A stretch of DNA of 64,000 nt, from positions 1 through 64,000 of the forward strand of contig JANQRZ010000011.1 in the NCBI GenBank assembly GCA_028284265.1. The letters are read 5' to 3'. This DNA comes from Rhodothermales bacterium (GTDB lineage: Bacteria > Bacteroidota > Rhodothermia > Rhodothermales > JANQRZ01). Position 1 is the stretch's first letter. Each line of letters opens with the position of its first letter. A program made the position numbers and the translations under genes. Under the pieces are notes generated by a model that saw nothing but the letters and a program-made list of their open reading frames with translations, had not been told where the DNA came from and did no database searches. Positions 45,181-54,218 of the stretch are shown here, piece by piece.

Positions 45181-46541
45181 GTAACGCGATGGCTCGGTTT
45201 CTCCCTCTCCTTGTCGCCTCGCTCCTCGCCACCGTGAGCGCCCAGCCCGCTGCCCTCCCACCGTTCGATTTTGGTGCAGCGGACAATCCGCTGGAAATGC
45301 CACCCCGCGATGTGCGCCCGAGGGCAGCGCGACTCACCGCCTTCGGAGGACCGTCCTACATCGGCGTATCGTGGCGCGGAGGTGTCGGCTTCGAAGCCGA
45401 CCTCGCAGGAGGACCGCTATCGCTCGGTCTGGAAGGACGCCTGCGTGTCAGCGATGCGCTGTACGATGAGGACTTCGACGACACCTACGACCTCCTCCGG
45501 CTCGTCCGCTATGCTCGGCTCGACCCGACGCCCCAGTTGCCGGTCTATGCGCGCGTCGGCCCGATCACGCGGCTCACGCTTGGCCCCGGTCATCTCGTCC
45601 GCGCCTTCCAGACGACCTCGGCGTGGGATGAGCGAACGGTCGGAGCCGAGGCGGCACTGAAGCTCCCCTTTGTCCGTGTGCTCGGCTTCGCCGACGATGT
45701 GCGGCTCGGCGGTCTCGTCGGCGGACGCACCGAAATCGCCCCCTTCGAGCGCGCCCTTAGCTCGATGCTGCAATCGGTCGAAGTGGGCGCGACGGCGGTG
45801 ACAGACCTCGGCCTTCCGGCGGACACGGCAACGACGGCCTTCGCGCTCGACGCTCGCTTTGCGCTGTGGCGAATCGGGGACTTCTCACTCTCGCCGTTCG
45901 CGAGCTACGCCCGGTTCACTGAGTATGGCGAGGGGTACGGCGGGGGCGTCGAGTTTGCGAGCCGCGACCTCGCCGGGTTCGGGCGCTTCGGTGCGACTGT
46001 CGGCCTCTTTCAGAGCGGCGAGCAGTTCATCCCCGGCCTCTTCAACGCCTTCTACTCGGTGCACAACCCCGAGGCGCGCATCTGGAACGCCGACGCTTTT
46101 TTCCGCGATCGGCAGACCTTCGTCGCGGCGGGTACCCCGCTCGCCGAAGCACAAGGTGGCCTGTCGCTCACGTTCGTGCTCCGGGCACTCATCTTCAACG
46201 CCTTCGAGTTCGCCACCTTCGTCCGGCGCGATTACAGCGACGACCCGCTCACCGAGAGCACCCTGCGCCTTGTCTTCGCGCCCGGCGGCGGCGACCCGTT
46301 CCGCTTCGTCTTCGAGGTCCAGCAGCAAGGCCGCACCTCGTTCTGGAGCCTGTTCGACGACTACGAAGACCAGAACGTCCTCCTCTTTCATCTCGACTAC
46401 GCCCTCACCGGCCCCGCGTGGCTGACGATCCGATCCCGCTATGGCTACGAGCGCCGCGCCAACGGTCCTGATGGCGAGCAGCGCTACCTCGTTGAGCGCC
46501 GGTTCGAGCCGTTCGTCGGCGTTCGTGTCGTGTTTCCCTGA
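45177..46541 (+). CDS. Putative outer-membrane beta-barrel protein
   Basis: A 454-residue exported protein: signal peptide (MARFLPLLVASLLATVSAQ after the first four residues), then alternating hydrophobic and polar strands for the full length, such as GVGFEADLAGGPLSLGLEGRL, FSLSPFASYARFTEY, and RFEPFVGVRVVFP at the end, which has the aromatic C terminus common in outer-membrane barrels. It is coupled to the sodium/solute symporter by a 4-base overlap, so it may help deliver the symporter substrate across the outer membrane. I do not recognise a named porin family. Start may be ATG 45177 or 45189. Confidence 0.72.
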   Translation: MSNAMARFLPLLVASLLATVSAQPAALPPFDFGAADNPLEMPPRDVRPRAARLTAFGGPSYIGVSWRGGVGFEADLAGGPLSLGLEGRLRVSDALYDEDFDDTYDLLRLVRYARLDPTPQLPVYARVGPITRLTLGPGHLVRAFQTTSAWDERTVGAEAALKLPFVRVLGFADDVRLGGLVGGRTEIAPFERALSSMLQSVEVGATAVTDLGLPADTATTAFALDARFALWRIGDFSLSPFASYARFTEYGEGYGGGVEFASRDLAGFGRFGATVGLFQSGEQFIPGLFNAFYSVHNPEARIWNADAFFRDRQTFVAAGTPLAEAQGGLSLTFVLRALIFNAFEFATFVRRDYSDDPLTESTLRLVFAPGGGDPFRFVFEVQQQGRTSFWSLFDDYEDQNVLLFHLDYALTGPAWLTIRSRYGYERRANGPDGEQRYLVERRFEPFVGVRVVFP

Positions 46542-46551
46542 CCTCCCTCCT

Positions 46552-47013
46552 ATGCAGATTCGTCCCATCACCGCTGCCGAGACGCGGCCGCTCCGCGGCC
46601 TCGTACTCCGCCCCGGCCAACCACCCGAATCGCTCGTCTATCCGGGTGACGACGCCCCCGACAGCTTCCACGCCGGAGCCGAGATCGACGGCGAGATCGT
46701 CGGCATCGCCAGCATCTTCCCGGAGCCTATGCCCCTTGCCCCGGACGCGGATATTAACCCTGCCAACGCTTTTCGACTACGCGGTATGGCAACGCGGCCC
46801 GACCTTCAAGGCAGCGGCTTGGGGAGCGGGGTTCTCCTCTACTGCATCGAGCACCTCCGCGACATCGGGACTCCGATTCTTTGGTGCAATGCCCGCACGT
46901 CCGCCATCGGCTTTTACCAGCGGCTCGGCTTCGAGACCGTCGGCGACGAGTTCGACATCGCGGGCATCGGGCCGCACTATGTGATGTGGACCGACGTGAG
47001 GCAAACCAACTAA
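46552..47013 (+). CDS. GNAT-family N-acetyltransferase
   Basis: A 153-residue acetyltransferase. ATG 46552 follows CCTCCCTCCT. The fold elements are IRPITAAETRPLRGLVLRPG at the start, RLRGMATRPDLQGSGLGSGVLLYCIEHL with the acetyl-CoA-binding Q/RxxGxG/A motif (QGSGLG), and LWCNARTSAIGFYQRLGFETV at the C-terminal strand. Bacteria use such enzymes on amines, antibiotics or proteins; the acceptor is unknown. It lies 10 bases after the outer-membrane-type gene on the same strand and may be part of its operon. It converges on the histidine kinase gene. Confidence 0.9.
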   Translation: MQIRPITAAETRPLRGLVLRPGQPPESLVYPGDDAPDSFHAGAEIDGEIVGIASIFPEPMPLAPDADINPANAFRLRGMATRPDLQGSGLGSGVLLYCIEHLRDIGTPILWCNARTSAIGFYQRLGFETVGDEFDIAGIGPHYVMWTDVRQTN

Positions 47014-47022
47014 GCGAGTGCC

Positions 47023-48564
47023 CTAGTGACGCTGTGCCAGCCGGTCTTTCGACCAGCCCCGCACCCGTCGGCTGACTGGCCGTGTTTCGGTCGCTGAGGC
47101 GGTCGGCAGGTCGAAGGCGAACGTGGAGCCTGCGCCCGGCGTACTCTCGACCTGAATCGTGCAACCGTGGAGGTCGAGGATCTTCTGGGTGATGGCAAGG
47201 CCTAGGCCCGCCCCGCTCGCGGCGGTCGAGGTCCGGGCCTCGTCGTTGCGGTAGAAGCGCTCGAAGATGCGGGCTTGGTCGGCCTCGCTGATGCCGCAGC
47301 CGGTGTCCGAGATGCGGACGATGACGCGCCGGTTCTCCTGCGACGTGGTAACCTTGACACAGCCGCCCTCCGGCGTGTGCCGGAGCGCGTTGTCCGTCAA
47401 GTTGGCGATCACTCGCTCGATCAGACCGATATCGGCGTGAACCATTGGGAGGTCGTCCGAGAGCGTGGCCGTGAGGGCGACGCCCTGCTCCTCGGCGCGC
47501 GGCTGGAACTGCGCCACGACATCCTGCACCAACTCGGCCACTACAAACGGCTCGATCTCAGGCTCGATCTGCTGAGCATCGAACTTCGAAAGCTCGAACA
47601 GTTCGCCGACGAGGTCGGAGAGGCGGTTGGAGTTGCGGAGGGCAATCGTGAGGTAGCGCTCCTTCTCTTCGGGCGAAAGTTCATCCTTTTTCATGAGGAC
47701 GGTTTCGAGGTAGCCTTGGATCGAAGCGAGCGGGCTGCGGAGGTCGTGCGACACGTTGGCGACGAGTTCGCGCCGGAGGCGGTCGTTGCGCTTCAGCTCG
47801 TCGAGGCTCGCCACGATTTTGTCGGCCATGTGGTTGAACGACACGGCGAGCTGCCCGACCTCATCCTCGGACGCCACCGGCACGCGGCGGTCGTAATGCC
47901 CGTGCTCGAACTCCTCGACCACCTCCGTCATGTGGCGGAGCCGTCGCGTGATAAACCCGAAGAGAATCAGCCCGGCGATGGCAGTCAGCAGGAGTGCGAG
48001 CGGCAACGCCCGCAGCGTCCCGCTGGCGATGAACGACTCGCGCATCATGGCGAGCGCCGAGTCATACGCTTCCGTGCCGAGCGTGATGTAGAGGTAACAC
48101 CCTTCCTCGCCCATGATCGAGACCGGCGCGACGGAGAACGGGCGCTGGCGGCCCGGCTGGAGCGGGTCGTCGCCGAGGATCGGAAAGTCGTCTGCGCCGG
48201 ACATCATCCGGTCGAGCGGGCCGACATCTACCGTCGGCATCGACACCTCCTCGCCCGGCTCGACGAACGCGCCCTTAATCATGCCATTGCCCCCGAGCAG
48301 ATAGACATCGATCCGGCGGTTGACGACGGTGAGGTCTTCGATGATGCCCGAGATGGCTTCTTGGTCGATGGCGGTGTGGAGGTGCGGCTGGAACTGCGGC
48401 GCGAGGGTGCGGGCGAGGTCGCGGTTGAGGCTCTGGTCTGCCGCCTCGGTCAACCGGATCGCCGACTGCGCCGTCCACACCGCGAGCACCACGCCGAGCA
48501 CGACGAGCAGCACGAGGAAAATGGCTGACAGGCGAGCGTAGAAGGAAAGTAGAAAACGTTTCAT
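47023..48564 (-). CDS. Sensor histidine kinase
   Basis: A 513-residue transmembrane kinase: helix 1 at about 11-30, a periplasmic sensor of about 155 residues, helix 2 at about 185-205, HAMP (about 205-260), HisKA with phosphoacceptor H273 (VANVSHDLRSPLASIQGYLE), and an ATPase domain with N box (NLTDNALRHTPEGG), DTGCGI and GAGLGLAI. ATG 48564 is preceded by GAGGG and is chosen over GTG 48588, which would overlap the response regulator by 4 bases. It is cotranscribed downstream of its OmpR-type partner. The stimulus is unknown. Confidence 0.93.
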   Translation of the reverse strand: MKRFLLSFYARLSAIFLVLLVVLGVVLAVWTAQSAIRLTEAADQSLNRDLARTLAPQFQPHLHTAIDQEAISGIIEDLTVVNRRIDVYLLGGNGMIKGAFVEPGEEVSMPTVDVGPLDRMMSGADDFPILGDDPLQPGRQRPFSVAPVSIMGEEGCYLYITLGTEAYDSALAMMRESFIASGTLRALPLALLLTAIAGLILFGFITRRLRHMTEVVEEFEHGHYDRRVPVASEDEVGQLAVSFNHMADKIVASLDELKRNDRLRRELVANVSHDLRSPLASIQGYLETVLMKKDELSPEEKERYLTIALRNSNRLSDLVGELFELSKFDAQQIEPEIEPFVVAELVQDVVAQFQPRAEEQGVALTATLSDDLPMVHADIGLIERVIANLTDNALRHTPEGGCVKVTTSQENRRVIVRISDTGCGISEADQARIFERFYRNDEARTSTAASGAGLGLAITQKILDLHGCTIQVESTPGAGSTFAFDLPTASATETRPVSRRVRGWSKDRLAQRH

Positions 48565-48584
48565 GATGCCCTCAGGGTTACGGA

Positions 48585-49304
48585 TCACTCGGTGCTAGCT
48601 AGCTCTTCTTCTTCGGCGAAGCGGTAGCCGACGCCCCACACCGTCTGCACGTAGCGCGGGTTTGCCGGGTCCGGCTCAATCTTGCTGCGGAGCCGGTTGA
48701 TGTGCGAGTTGACGGTGTGGCTGTAGCCCGCGTACTGGTAGCCCCACACCTTGTCCAATAGCTCCTGCCGACTGAAAGCGCGACCGGGATGCTGAGCGAA
48801 GAGGGCCAGCAAGTCGAACTCCTTGGCCGTCAGTTCGATGGCAGCCCCGTTCAGGCGCACCTTGCGCTTCGATGGCTCGATGACGAGATCGCCGAAGGCC
48901 AACTCACCGACCTCCTCCTCGGGCTGGTCCAGTTCGACCCGGCGTAGCAGAGCACGGACACGGGCGATCAGTTCGCGGATCGAGAACGGTTTGGTCACAT
49001 AGTCGTCCGCGCCGAGTTCGAGGCCGAGCACCTTGTCGACCTCCTCCGACTTCGAGGTCAGCATCAAAATCGGCGTCGTGCGCTGGCTTGCCCGAAGCTG
49101 CTTGCACACCTCCATCCCGTTCATCCCCGGCAGCATCAGGTCGAGGATGATGAGCGCGTAGGACTCGGCGAGGGCCTTCTGAAGCCCGAGGGCACCGTCG
49201 GCGACAGCGTCGATGCGGTAGCCGAGATCGCCGAGGTGAAGGGTCAGCAGATCAGCGATGTCCGGCTCGTCCTCAACGAGCAAGATGGCAGGGTCTCCGG
49301 TCAT
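48585..49304 (-). CDS. OmpR/PhoB-family response regulator
   Basis: A 239-residue regulator with receiver (LLVEDEPD, phosphoacceptor D55 in LDLMLPGMNG, lysine in YVTKPFSIREL) and winged-helix DNA-binding domain (about 140-235; NGAAIELTAKEFDLLALFAQ, GRAFSRQELLDKVWGYQYAG, VNSHINRLRSKIE, RYVQTVWGVGYRF). ATG 49304 is chosen because the sequence before it has no receiver homology. It precedes the kinase on the same strand with a short gap. The target genes are unknown. An upstream TATCTTG-like box exists without a good -33 element. Confidence 0.95.
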   Translation of the reverse strand: MTGDPAILLVEDEPDIADLLTLHLGDLGYRIDAVADGALGLQKALAESYALIILDLMLPGMNGMEVCKQLRASQRTTPILMLTSKSEEVDKVLGLELGADDYVTKPFSIRELIARVRALLRRVELDQPEEEVGELAFGDLVIEPSKRKVRLNGAAIELTAKEFDLLALFAQHPGRAFSRQELLDKVWGYQYAGYSHTVNSHINRLRSKIEPDPANPRYVQTVWGVGYRFAEEEELASTE

Positions 49305-49509
49305 AATCGAAAGCGGATAGTCAAGCGGTGGTGTGGAAGACGGCAACAAGATAGACTACGTCGAACCGGCAGCCGGGGATGTCACGGAAGCGTAAGATGC
49401 ACTTGCCATTAGAGTCACAACGCAAGCCGACGGGCGAGACAAGCCGCAGCCCGTCCCGCCCGTCGTGCGTCGCAGACCGGGTACCCACGAACCCGGCGAT
49501 GGCTCTCCA

Positions 49510-50844
49510 TTACTGCGACGTGATCGTGACCTGAATGATGTCAGCCGTTGCGGGGTAGTCAAATCCGTCGTCCGTGCCTTGCACGCGGGTGATGACGCCG
49601 TTCTCCTCGGTACCCGTGTCCGGCCCAGCCTGACGCGGCGCTTGGTTGAGGCCCACGCCCGGCTCCTCATCGACTTCGGTGCCCGCATCGTAGAGACGGA
49701 CCTGGGCGGTCACGTCGCCACTGACGGCGGTGCCGTTGTTGAAGAGCGCCAGCCCTTCGCCGGGGAATGTGTAGTAGAGGTCGTTCGACTGGATGAACAT
49801 CGTGGAGAACGAGAGGCGGTCGCCCGGCTCGGCGTCGAAGGTGAACGAGTAGCTCCCGCCGGGACCGATGGGTGCCGGGCCGCTCGCGCCGTCCGGCGTG
49901 TCGAACGCACCGAGGCTGTTGATCCCGGCGACGCCCGCCAGCTCACCCGCAGCGACGGAAGGATCGCCGTCTTCGGCGATGGCTTCGATCCCACCACTGG
50001 CTGCGGCGCCCGACTCGAAGAACGCGACCGCGTCGGTGTGGACCGCGTAGGCACCGGGCGAGAGCGGGACGGTCAGGCCGGTCGCGGGGGCCAACTCGGC
50101 AGCACTTGCGCTCGGGTCACCGTCTTCGGCGATGGCTTCGATGCCAGGGCTGGCCGCCGCGCCGCGCTCGAAGAACGTGATCATGTCCGAGTGGACAGCC
50201 CACGAACCGGGCGAGAGCGGGATTGCCTGCCCGTTGACCTCGCCCCCGATGCTCTCGATGCGGAACGTGAAGCCAGTATCACCGTCGTGCGCCAGCGTGA
50301 CGCGGATGACCTCGTTGATGCCGGGATACTTGAACCCGTCATCGAAGTCGACGACGCGGCGGATAACCTCGTTCTCCTCGCCGCCCATGTCCGGCCCGGT
50401 TTGGCGCGGGGCTTGGTTTGCGCCGACACCTGGCTCCTCGTTGACCTCAGTACCGGCGTCATAGAAGCCAAGCTCGGCGGTCACGTCGCCGGTGCGAGCG
50501 TTGCCGTTGCTGTCGTAGAGCGGAAGGCCTGCGCCGGGGAAGGCGTAGAACAGGTCGTTGGACTGAATGAACATCGTGGCGAACGAGAGGCGCTGGCCGG
50601 GGCCTGCGGTGAACTCGATCTCGTAGGCTTCACCGGGACCAATCGGGCTGGGCTCGGTCGCGCCGACGCGGGTGTTGAAGATGCCGCTTTTCAGCACCGG
50701 GTTCGCCGGGCCGACGTTGTTGATGGTGACGGTGAAGGTGCGCGTGCCGTCGATTGGATCGTCGCCGTCGTCGCTGTCACAGCCAGCGAGGAACGGGATA
50801 AAGAGGACGAGCGCACACGCAAGGGAGAGCTGCTTGAAAGGCAT
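49510..50844 (-). CDS. Lipoprotein with rearranged spondin-N domains
   Basis: A 444-residue lipoprotein: signal peptide ending FIPFLAGC with lipid at C22, then acidic residues and domains of the bacterial spondin_N type. The typical order of one domain is TVTI, PLSPGxWAVH, IEAIAEDGDPS, PIGPGE, FxxMFIQSNDLFY, DAGTEV, QAPRQ. Here the first copy (about 35-190) lacks the PLSPG to AEDGDPS block. The next (about 195-245) contains mainly that block, and it is repeated at once (about 246-300) before a complete second half. The DNA shows a duplication of about 150 bases (49970-50110 versus 50122-50260). Function unknown; it may bind surfaces. Confidence 0.85.
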   Translation of the reverse strand: MPFKQLSLACALVLFIPFLAGCDSDDGDDPIDGTRTFTVTINNVGPANPVLKSGIFNTRVGATEPSPIGPGEAYEIEFTAGPGQRLSFATMFIQSNDLFYAFPGAGLPLYDSNGNARTGDVTAELGFYDAGTEVNEEPGVGANQAPRQTGPDMGGEENEVIRRVVDFDDGFKYPGINEVIRVTLAHDGDTGFTFRIESIGGEVNGQAIPLSPGSWAVHSDMITFFERGAAASPGIEAIAEDGDPSASAAELAPATGLTVPLSPGAYAVHTDAVAFFESGAAASGGIEAIAEDGDPSVAAGELAGVAGINSLGAFDTPDGASGPAPIGPGGSYSFTFDAEPGDRLSFSTMFIQSNDLYYTFPGEGLALFNNGTAVSGDVTAQVRLYDAGTEVDEEPGVGLNQAPRQAGPDTGTEENGVITRVQGTDDGFDYPATADIIQVTITSQ

Positions 50845-51015
50845 AACGGGGTGGGGTAAGCGAGAGAGAGTACGAAGTGAGAGCGGGGCGCTAGCCCCGA
50901 CACTCGCAACCTATCCAGCCTTCCGAACCCGCCACCTCACGGAAGTCTCACGCAGTCGTGACGTTCGTATAGCATCGCTCCAGTGTCCTGTCACTCGGCA
51001 ATTCGGCTTGCCCGA

Positions 51016-51047
51016 TTGACAACAAGGGGATGACGCGATTATCCTGC
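51016..51047 (+). promoter_or_regulatory. Candidate promoter upstream of HMG-CoA reductase
   Basis: TTG (51016-51018), 21 bases, and TATCCTGC (51040-51047); the same TATCCTGC occurs again at 51056-51063. The box matches those at 9106 and 36992 in sequence but has a 2-base longer spacer. Confidence 0.3.
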
Positions 51048-51101
51048 ATCGGTTGTATCCTGCGCTGTGCGCCTCTCTCTTTTCTCTTGCCCCGCTTCGT
51101 T

Positions 51102-52646
51102 ATGGAAATCCCGTCGCTCGTCCTCCGCCAGCTCTACACCTTCGGCAGCCTCCAGAACCACAACGGCGGCGTCCGCTTCAGCCTCAAGAACCGACTCACG
51201 GATGTCGAACTGACAGGCCTCAAAGAGATCGTCATCGGCGACGAGCGCATCGCCGCCGAGAACATCACGCTCACTCTCGACGACGGCACCACCCTACGGC
51301 CCGGCGACATCTCCGAAACCCAGCCGCTCGCGTTCCCGCTCCGCCAGACCATGCACGTCGATGTCAACGGGATGAAGCTCGACGAGGGCAGCTACGATCT
51401 CACCATCGGCTACAAGGCGGCCGGGTTCGGCGACCTCTCGTTCGAGGTCCGCGACGCAATCCGGCAGAAGCAGAAGGACCGGATCCGCATCCCCCGTGAC
51501 CGCGAGGACGACTACTCGGAATCCGCCATCGCCGCACGGCAAGAGTTCATCAAGGAGTTCAGCGAGATGGACCTAGAGCACGTCCCGCACTACTCGTTCG
51601 ATCCGCACGCTCTACAAGGCAACATCGAGAGCTTCGTCGGGGTGGCGCAGATTCCGCTCGGCATCGCGGGGCCGCTCAAGGTCAACGGCGAGCACGCCAA
51701 GGGCGAGTTCCTCATCCCGATGGCAACGACCGAGGGCACGCTTGTCGCCTCCTACAACCGGGGCATGAAGGTGCTCAATCTCTCCGGCGGCGTCACCTGC
51801 ACTGTCTCGGACGACTGTATGCAGCGCGCCCCGGTCTTCATCTTCGAGTCCGCCCGCGAGGCCCGTGACTTCAAGCAGTGGCTCGCCGACAACATGGACC
51901 CGATCCGCGAAGCCGCCGAGGGTACCACCAGTGTCGGCAAGCTGCTCTACATCGACACGTACCTCTCCAACAAGTTCGCCTTCTGCCGCTTCAACTTCTC
52001 GACCGGCGACGCCGCTGGGCAGAACATGGTGGGCCGCGCCACCTTCGCCGCGTGCTCATGGATCCTCGACACCAACGACACCATCCGGCGGTTCTATCTG
52101 GAGAGCAACTTCGCCACTGACAAGAAGGCGAGCCAGGTCAACATCATGCGGACGCGCGGCAAGCGTGTCACCGCCGAATGCACCATCAAGGCTGAGGTGC
52201 TGCGCCAGCACATGCGCGTCGAGCCGCACAGCCTGTACTACCACTGGGGCATTGCGGCGGGTGTTGGCTCCATCCTCTCCGGGGCCAACAACAACGGCCT
52301 CCACTCGCCGAACGGCATCACCGCCATGTTCATCGCCACCGGCCAAGACGTGGCGAACGTCGCCGAGAGTTCCGCCGCGCTGCTCTACTGCGAGATGACG
52401 CCGGACGAGGACCTCCACATGTCGATCACTATCCCGTCGCTGATCATCGCCACCTACGGCGGCGGCACGGGCGGCGCGACGCAGCAGGAGTGCCTGAAGA
52501 TGCTCGGCTGCGTCGGCAAGGGCAAGGCGAAGAAGCTAGCCGAGATCATCGCGGGCGTCGTGCTCGCGGGCGAAATCTCCCTCGGCTCCGCGATCTCGTC
52601 GAATGACTGGGTGTCCAGCCACGAGCAGTACGGCCGCAACCGCTAG
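51102..52646 (+). CDS. Hydroxymethylglutaryl-CoA reductase with an extra N-terminal beta domain
   Basis: A 514-residue HMG-CoA reductase, which makes mevalonate for isoprenoids, of the class I (eukaryote/archaeal-like) type. Catalytic residues are preserved: glutamate in MATTEGTLVAS, lysine in ATDKKASQV (human K691 position), aspartate in ATGQDVANVAES and histidine in SSHEQ near the end. The NADPH motif reads GDAAGQN where most enzymes have GDAMGMN. The first 120 or so residues (KNRLTDVELTGLKEIVIGDE, SYDLTIGYKAAGFGDLSFEV) form an additional beta-sandwich-like domain absent from ordinary prokaryotic enzymes. ATG 51102 gives MEIPSLVLRQLYTFGSL. A membrane protein gene follows after 25 bases. Confidence 0.9.
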   Translation: MEIPSLVLRQLYTFGSLQNHNGGVRFSLKNRLTDVELTGLKEIVIGDERIAAENITLTLDDGTTLRPGDISETQPLAFPLRQTMHVDVNGMKLDEGSYDLTIGYKAAGFGDLSFEVRDAIRQKQKDRIRIPRDREDDYSESAIAARQEFIKEFSEMDLEHVPHYSFDPHALQGNIESFVGVAQIPLGIAGPLKVNGEHAKGEFLIPMATTEGTLVASYNRGMKVLNLSGGVTCTVSDDCMQRAPVFIFESAREARDFKQWLADNMDPIREAAEGTTSVGKLLYIDTYLSNKFAFCRFNFSTGDAAGQNMVGRATFAACSWILDTNDTIRRFYLESNFATDKKASQVNIMRTRGKRVTAECTIKAEVLRQHMRVEPHSLYYHWGIAAGVGSILSGANNNGLHSPNGITAMFIATGQDVANVAESSAALLYCEMTPDEDLHMSITIPSLIIATYGGGTGGATQQECLKMLGCVGKGKAKKLAEIIAGVVLAGEISLGSAISSNDWVSSHEQYGRNR

Positions 52647-52671
52647 CCGAGCGGGCTAACCCGTTGGAGGT

Positions 52672-52959
52672 ATGAACCCGACGACCATCAAACTGGTGAT
52701 CGTACTGGTCCTCTCGTGGGCTGTGCCGATCTACGGCGTGCTTGCCAACCAGTTCGCCCCCCGCTATGAAACCGCGCTCGGGGTTCCCTACGCCTTTTTC
52801 CTCGGCTGTCTGATTCACCTCGTGCTGCTCCTCGCATGGGTCGGCATCAGGCGCTCCACGCTCCAGCGAAAGGTGGTCGTGGCACTACTGGTGTCCTTCG
52901 GCCTGATGATCGGGCTGACCATCCTTAGCAACAGCGGAACTCTGAGCAGGATGGGATGA
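52672..52959 (+). CDS. Small three-helix membrane protein
   Basis: A 95-residue protein with three predicted membrane helices (about 6-26, 39-60 and 68-88) joined by short loops; MNPTTIKLVIVLVLSWAVPI begins it. A GGAGG sequence lies just before the ATG. It starts 25 bases after the HMG-CoA reductase gene on the same strand, so it is probably cotranscribed, but nothing indicates a joint function. No family recognised. The Crp/Fnr-type regulator begins 56 bases after its end. Confidence 0.65.
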   Translation: MNPTTIKLVIVLVLSWAVPIYGVLANQFAPRYETALGVPYAFFLGCLIHLVLLLAWVGIRRSTLQRKVVVALLVSFGLMIGLTILSNSGTLSRMG

Positions 52960-53015
52960 TCGATGACCATGAAATACGCCATCGTCCTCCGCGCTTACCC
53001 CGAGTGCAGCTAATC

Positions 53016-53612
53016 ATGTCTTCCGAGACACCCTACGACCTACTCCGCCGATCTGCTTCGCGCTGGGTGGAGGCTCCGGACACCGCGTGGGACGCCCTAT
53101 GTGCTGCGTTCTCCGAGCGGACGTATGCTACGGATGAGCACCTCATCTTTGCCGGTGATGCCCTCCCTAACGCATTCTTCGTTGCTGACGGGCTGCTTCG
53201 GTTCTACTACACTGATCGTGAGGGGCGTGAATGGAACAAGACGTTCGCTGCTGTGGGTAGCTTTGCCGGATCCATTGCCTCGGGACTCCTCGACGTGCCT
53301 GCACCGTTCGGCATTCAGGCGCTTGAAACGTCTACGGTCCTCGTCGTACCGTGGCGCGCGCTCGAAGCTCTCTACGTGGAGCACCCTGTCCTCGAACGCC
53401 TCGGCCGACGCATCGCCGAGCAGGTTGCCGTCAAAAAAGAACTTCGTGAGCGAGCCTTCCTCGAACTCACTGCGACGGAACGATATGAGGCCCTCATCCG
53501 CGACGAGCCGGATCTCCTGAACCGCCTCCCACTCTATCATATCGCATCGTACCTCGGCGTGACGGAGGTCTCGCTCTCGCGAATCCGCGGGCGGCTCGCC
53601 CGAACCACCTAG
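53016..53612 (+). CDS. Crp/Fnr-family transcriptional regulator
   Basis: A 198-residue regulator with a cyclic-nucleotide-binding fold (about 15-120; LIFAGDALPNAFFVADGLLRFYYTD, FAAVGSFAGSI) but no clear cAMP-contacting arginine-serine pair, and a C-terminal helix-turn-helix (LPLYHIASYLGVTEVSLSRIRGR). This is the Bacteroidota-typical branch without iron-sulfur cysteines. ATG 53016 begins MSSETPYDLLRRSA; the upstream extension lacks homology. It is followed on the same strand by a VTT-like membrane protein and a short-chain dehydrogenase, a pattern often seen around such regulators, so it may control them. Confidence 0.9.
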   Translation: MSSETPYDLLRRSASRWVEAPDTAWDALCAAFSERTYATDEHLIFAGDALPNAFFVADGLLRFYYTDREGREWNKTFAAVGSFAGSIASGLLDVPAPFGIQALETSTVLVVPWRALEALYVEHPVLERLGRRIAEQVAVKKELRERAFLELTATERYEALIRDEPDLLNRLPLYHIASYLGVTEVSLSRIRGRLARTT

Positions 53613-53672
53613 CGTTCTCGTTCTTATCCGTTGTTAAGGCGGGAGGCACATCGTTGAGGCGACCTTGGCCTT

Positions 53673-54218
53673 ATGCCTTCGCTCGCCCAACGCCTCATTC
53701 GCCTCGTCGAAAGATCCGCCGACCACCCGTCCTACCCTGCCGTGGTCGGGTCTGTCGCCGCCGTAGACTACCTCATTCCCGGTGCCCCGACAAACGCCGT
53801 GCTCATCGGCGCTGTCCTCCCTCGCCCAGCGCAGTGGCGGCGCATCGGCATTGCATTTGCGATTGGTGATGCGCTTGGAGCCATCGTATTAGCAGCAGCT
53901 GTGGCAATGGTGGGCGAACCCGTTGCGGCATGGATCCAAGGTGGCGACGGGGCCATGCTGTGGGGCCGCATCGCGGGCTACGTAGCCGCCTACGGTTTCG
54001 TCACGCTCGCGGCGCTGGCAGTGACGCCTCTCCCGACCCGGATCGCAACGGCTGTGCTCGCACTCACCGGGGCGGCTCCGCTGCTTATCGGCGCGGTCGT
54101 CTTGGCGGGGCGCCTCGTCGCGTACCCCTCAATGGCCTACCTCGCCGCCCGAACTCCAGCCCTCCTCCGCCGCTTCCGGCCTCTCACCCGCTTTCTCCCT
54201 GACAACGCTAAACCATGA
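53673..54218 (+). CDS. Small membrane protein, VTT/YqaA-like
   Basis: A 181-residue protein with about four membrane segments (39-55, 66-85, 101-121, 126-150). The pattern YPAVVGSVAAVDYLIPGAPTNAVLIGAVL and a glycine-rich helix pair suggest a divergent VTT/SNARE-associated (DedA or YqaA) membrane protein, although the critical arginine motif of DedA is not obvious. It ends by overlapping the SDR gene as ATGA, so the two are translationally coupled. The Crp/Fnr gene lies 61 bases upstream. Function not assigned. Confidence 0.65.
   Translation: MPSLAQRLIRLVERSADHPSYPAVVGSVAAVDYLIPGAPTNAVLIGAVLPRPAQWRRIGIAFAIGDALGAIVLAAAVAMVGEPVAAWIQGGDGAMLWGRIAGYVAAYGFVTLAALAVTPLPTRIATAVLALTGAAPLLIGAVVLAGRLVAYPSMAYLAARTPALLRRFRPLTRFLPDNAKP

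Noticed and set aside
51960-52110. Apparent loss of the catalytic lysine of HMG-CoA reductase
   Set aside because: The segment after GDAAGQN has arginine, but the true catalytic lysine lies in the DKK motif further on (human K691 position) and is conserved.
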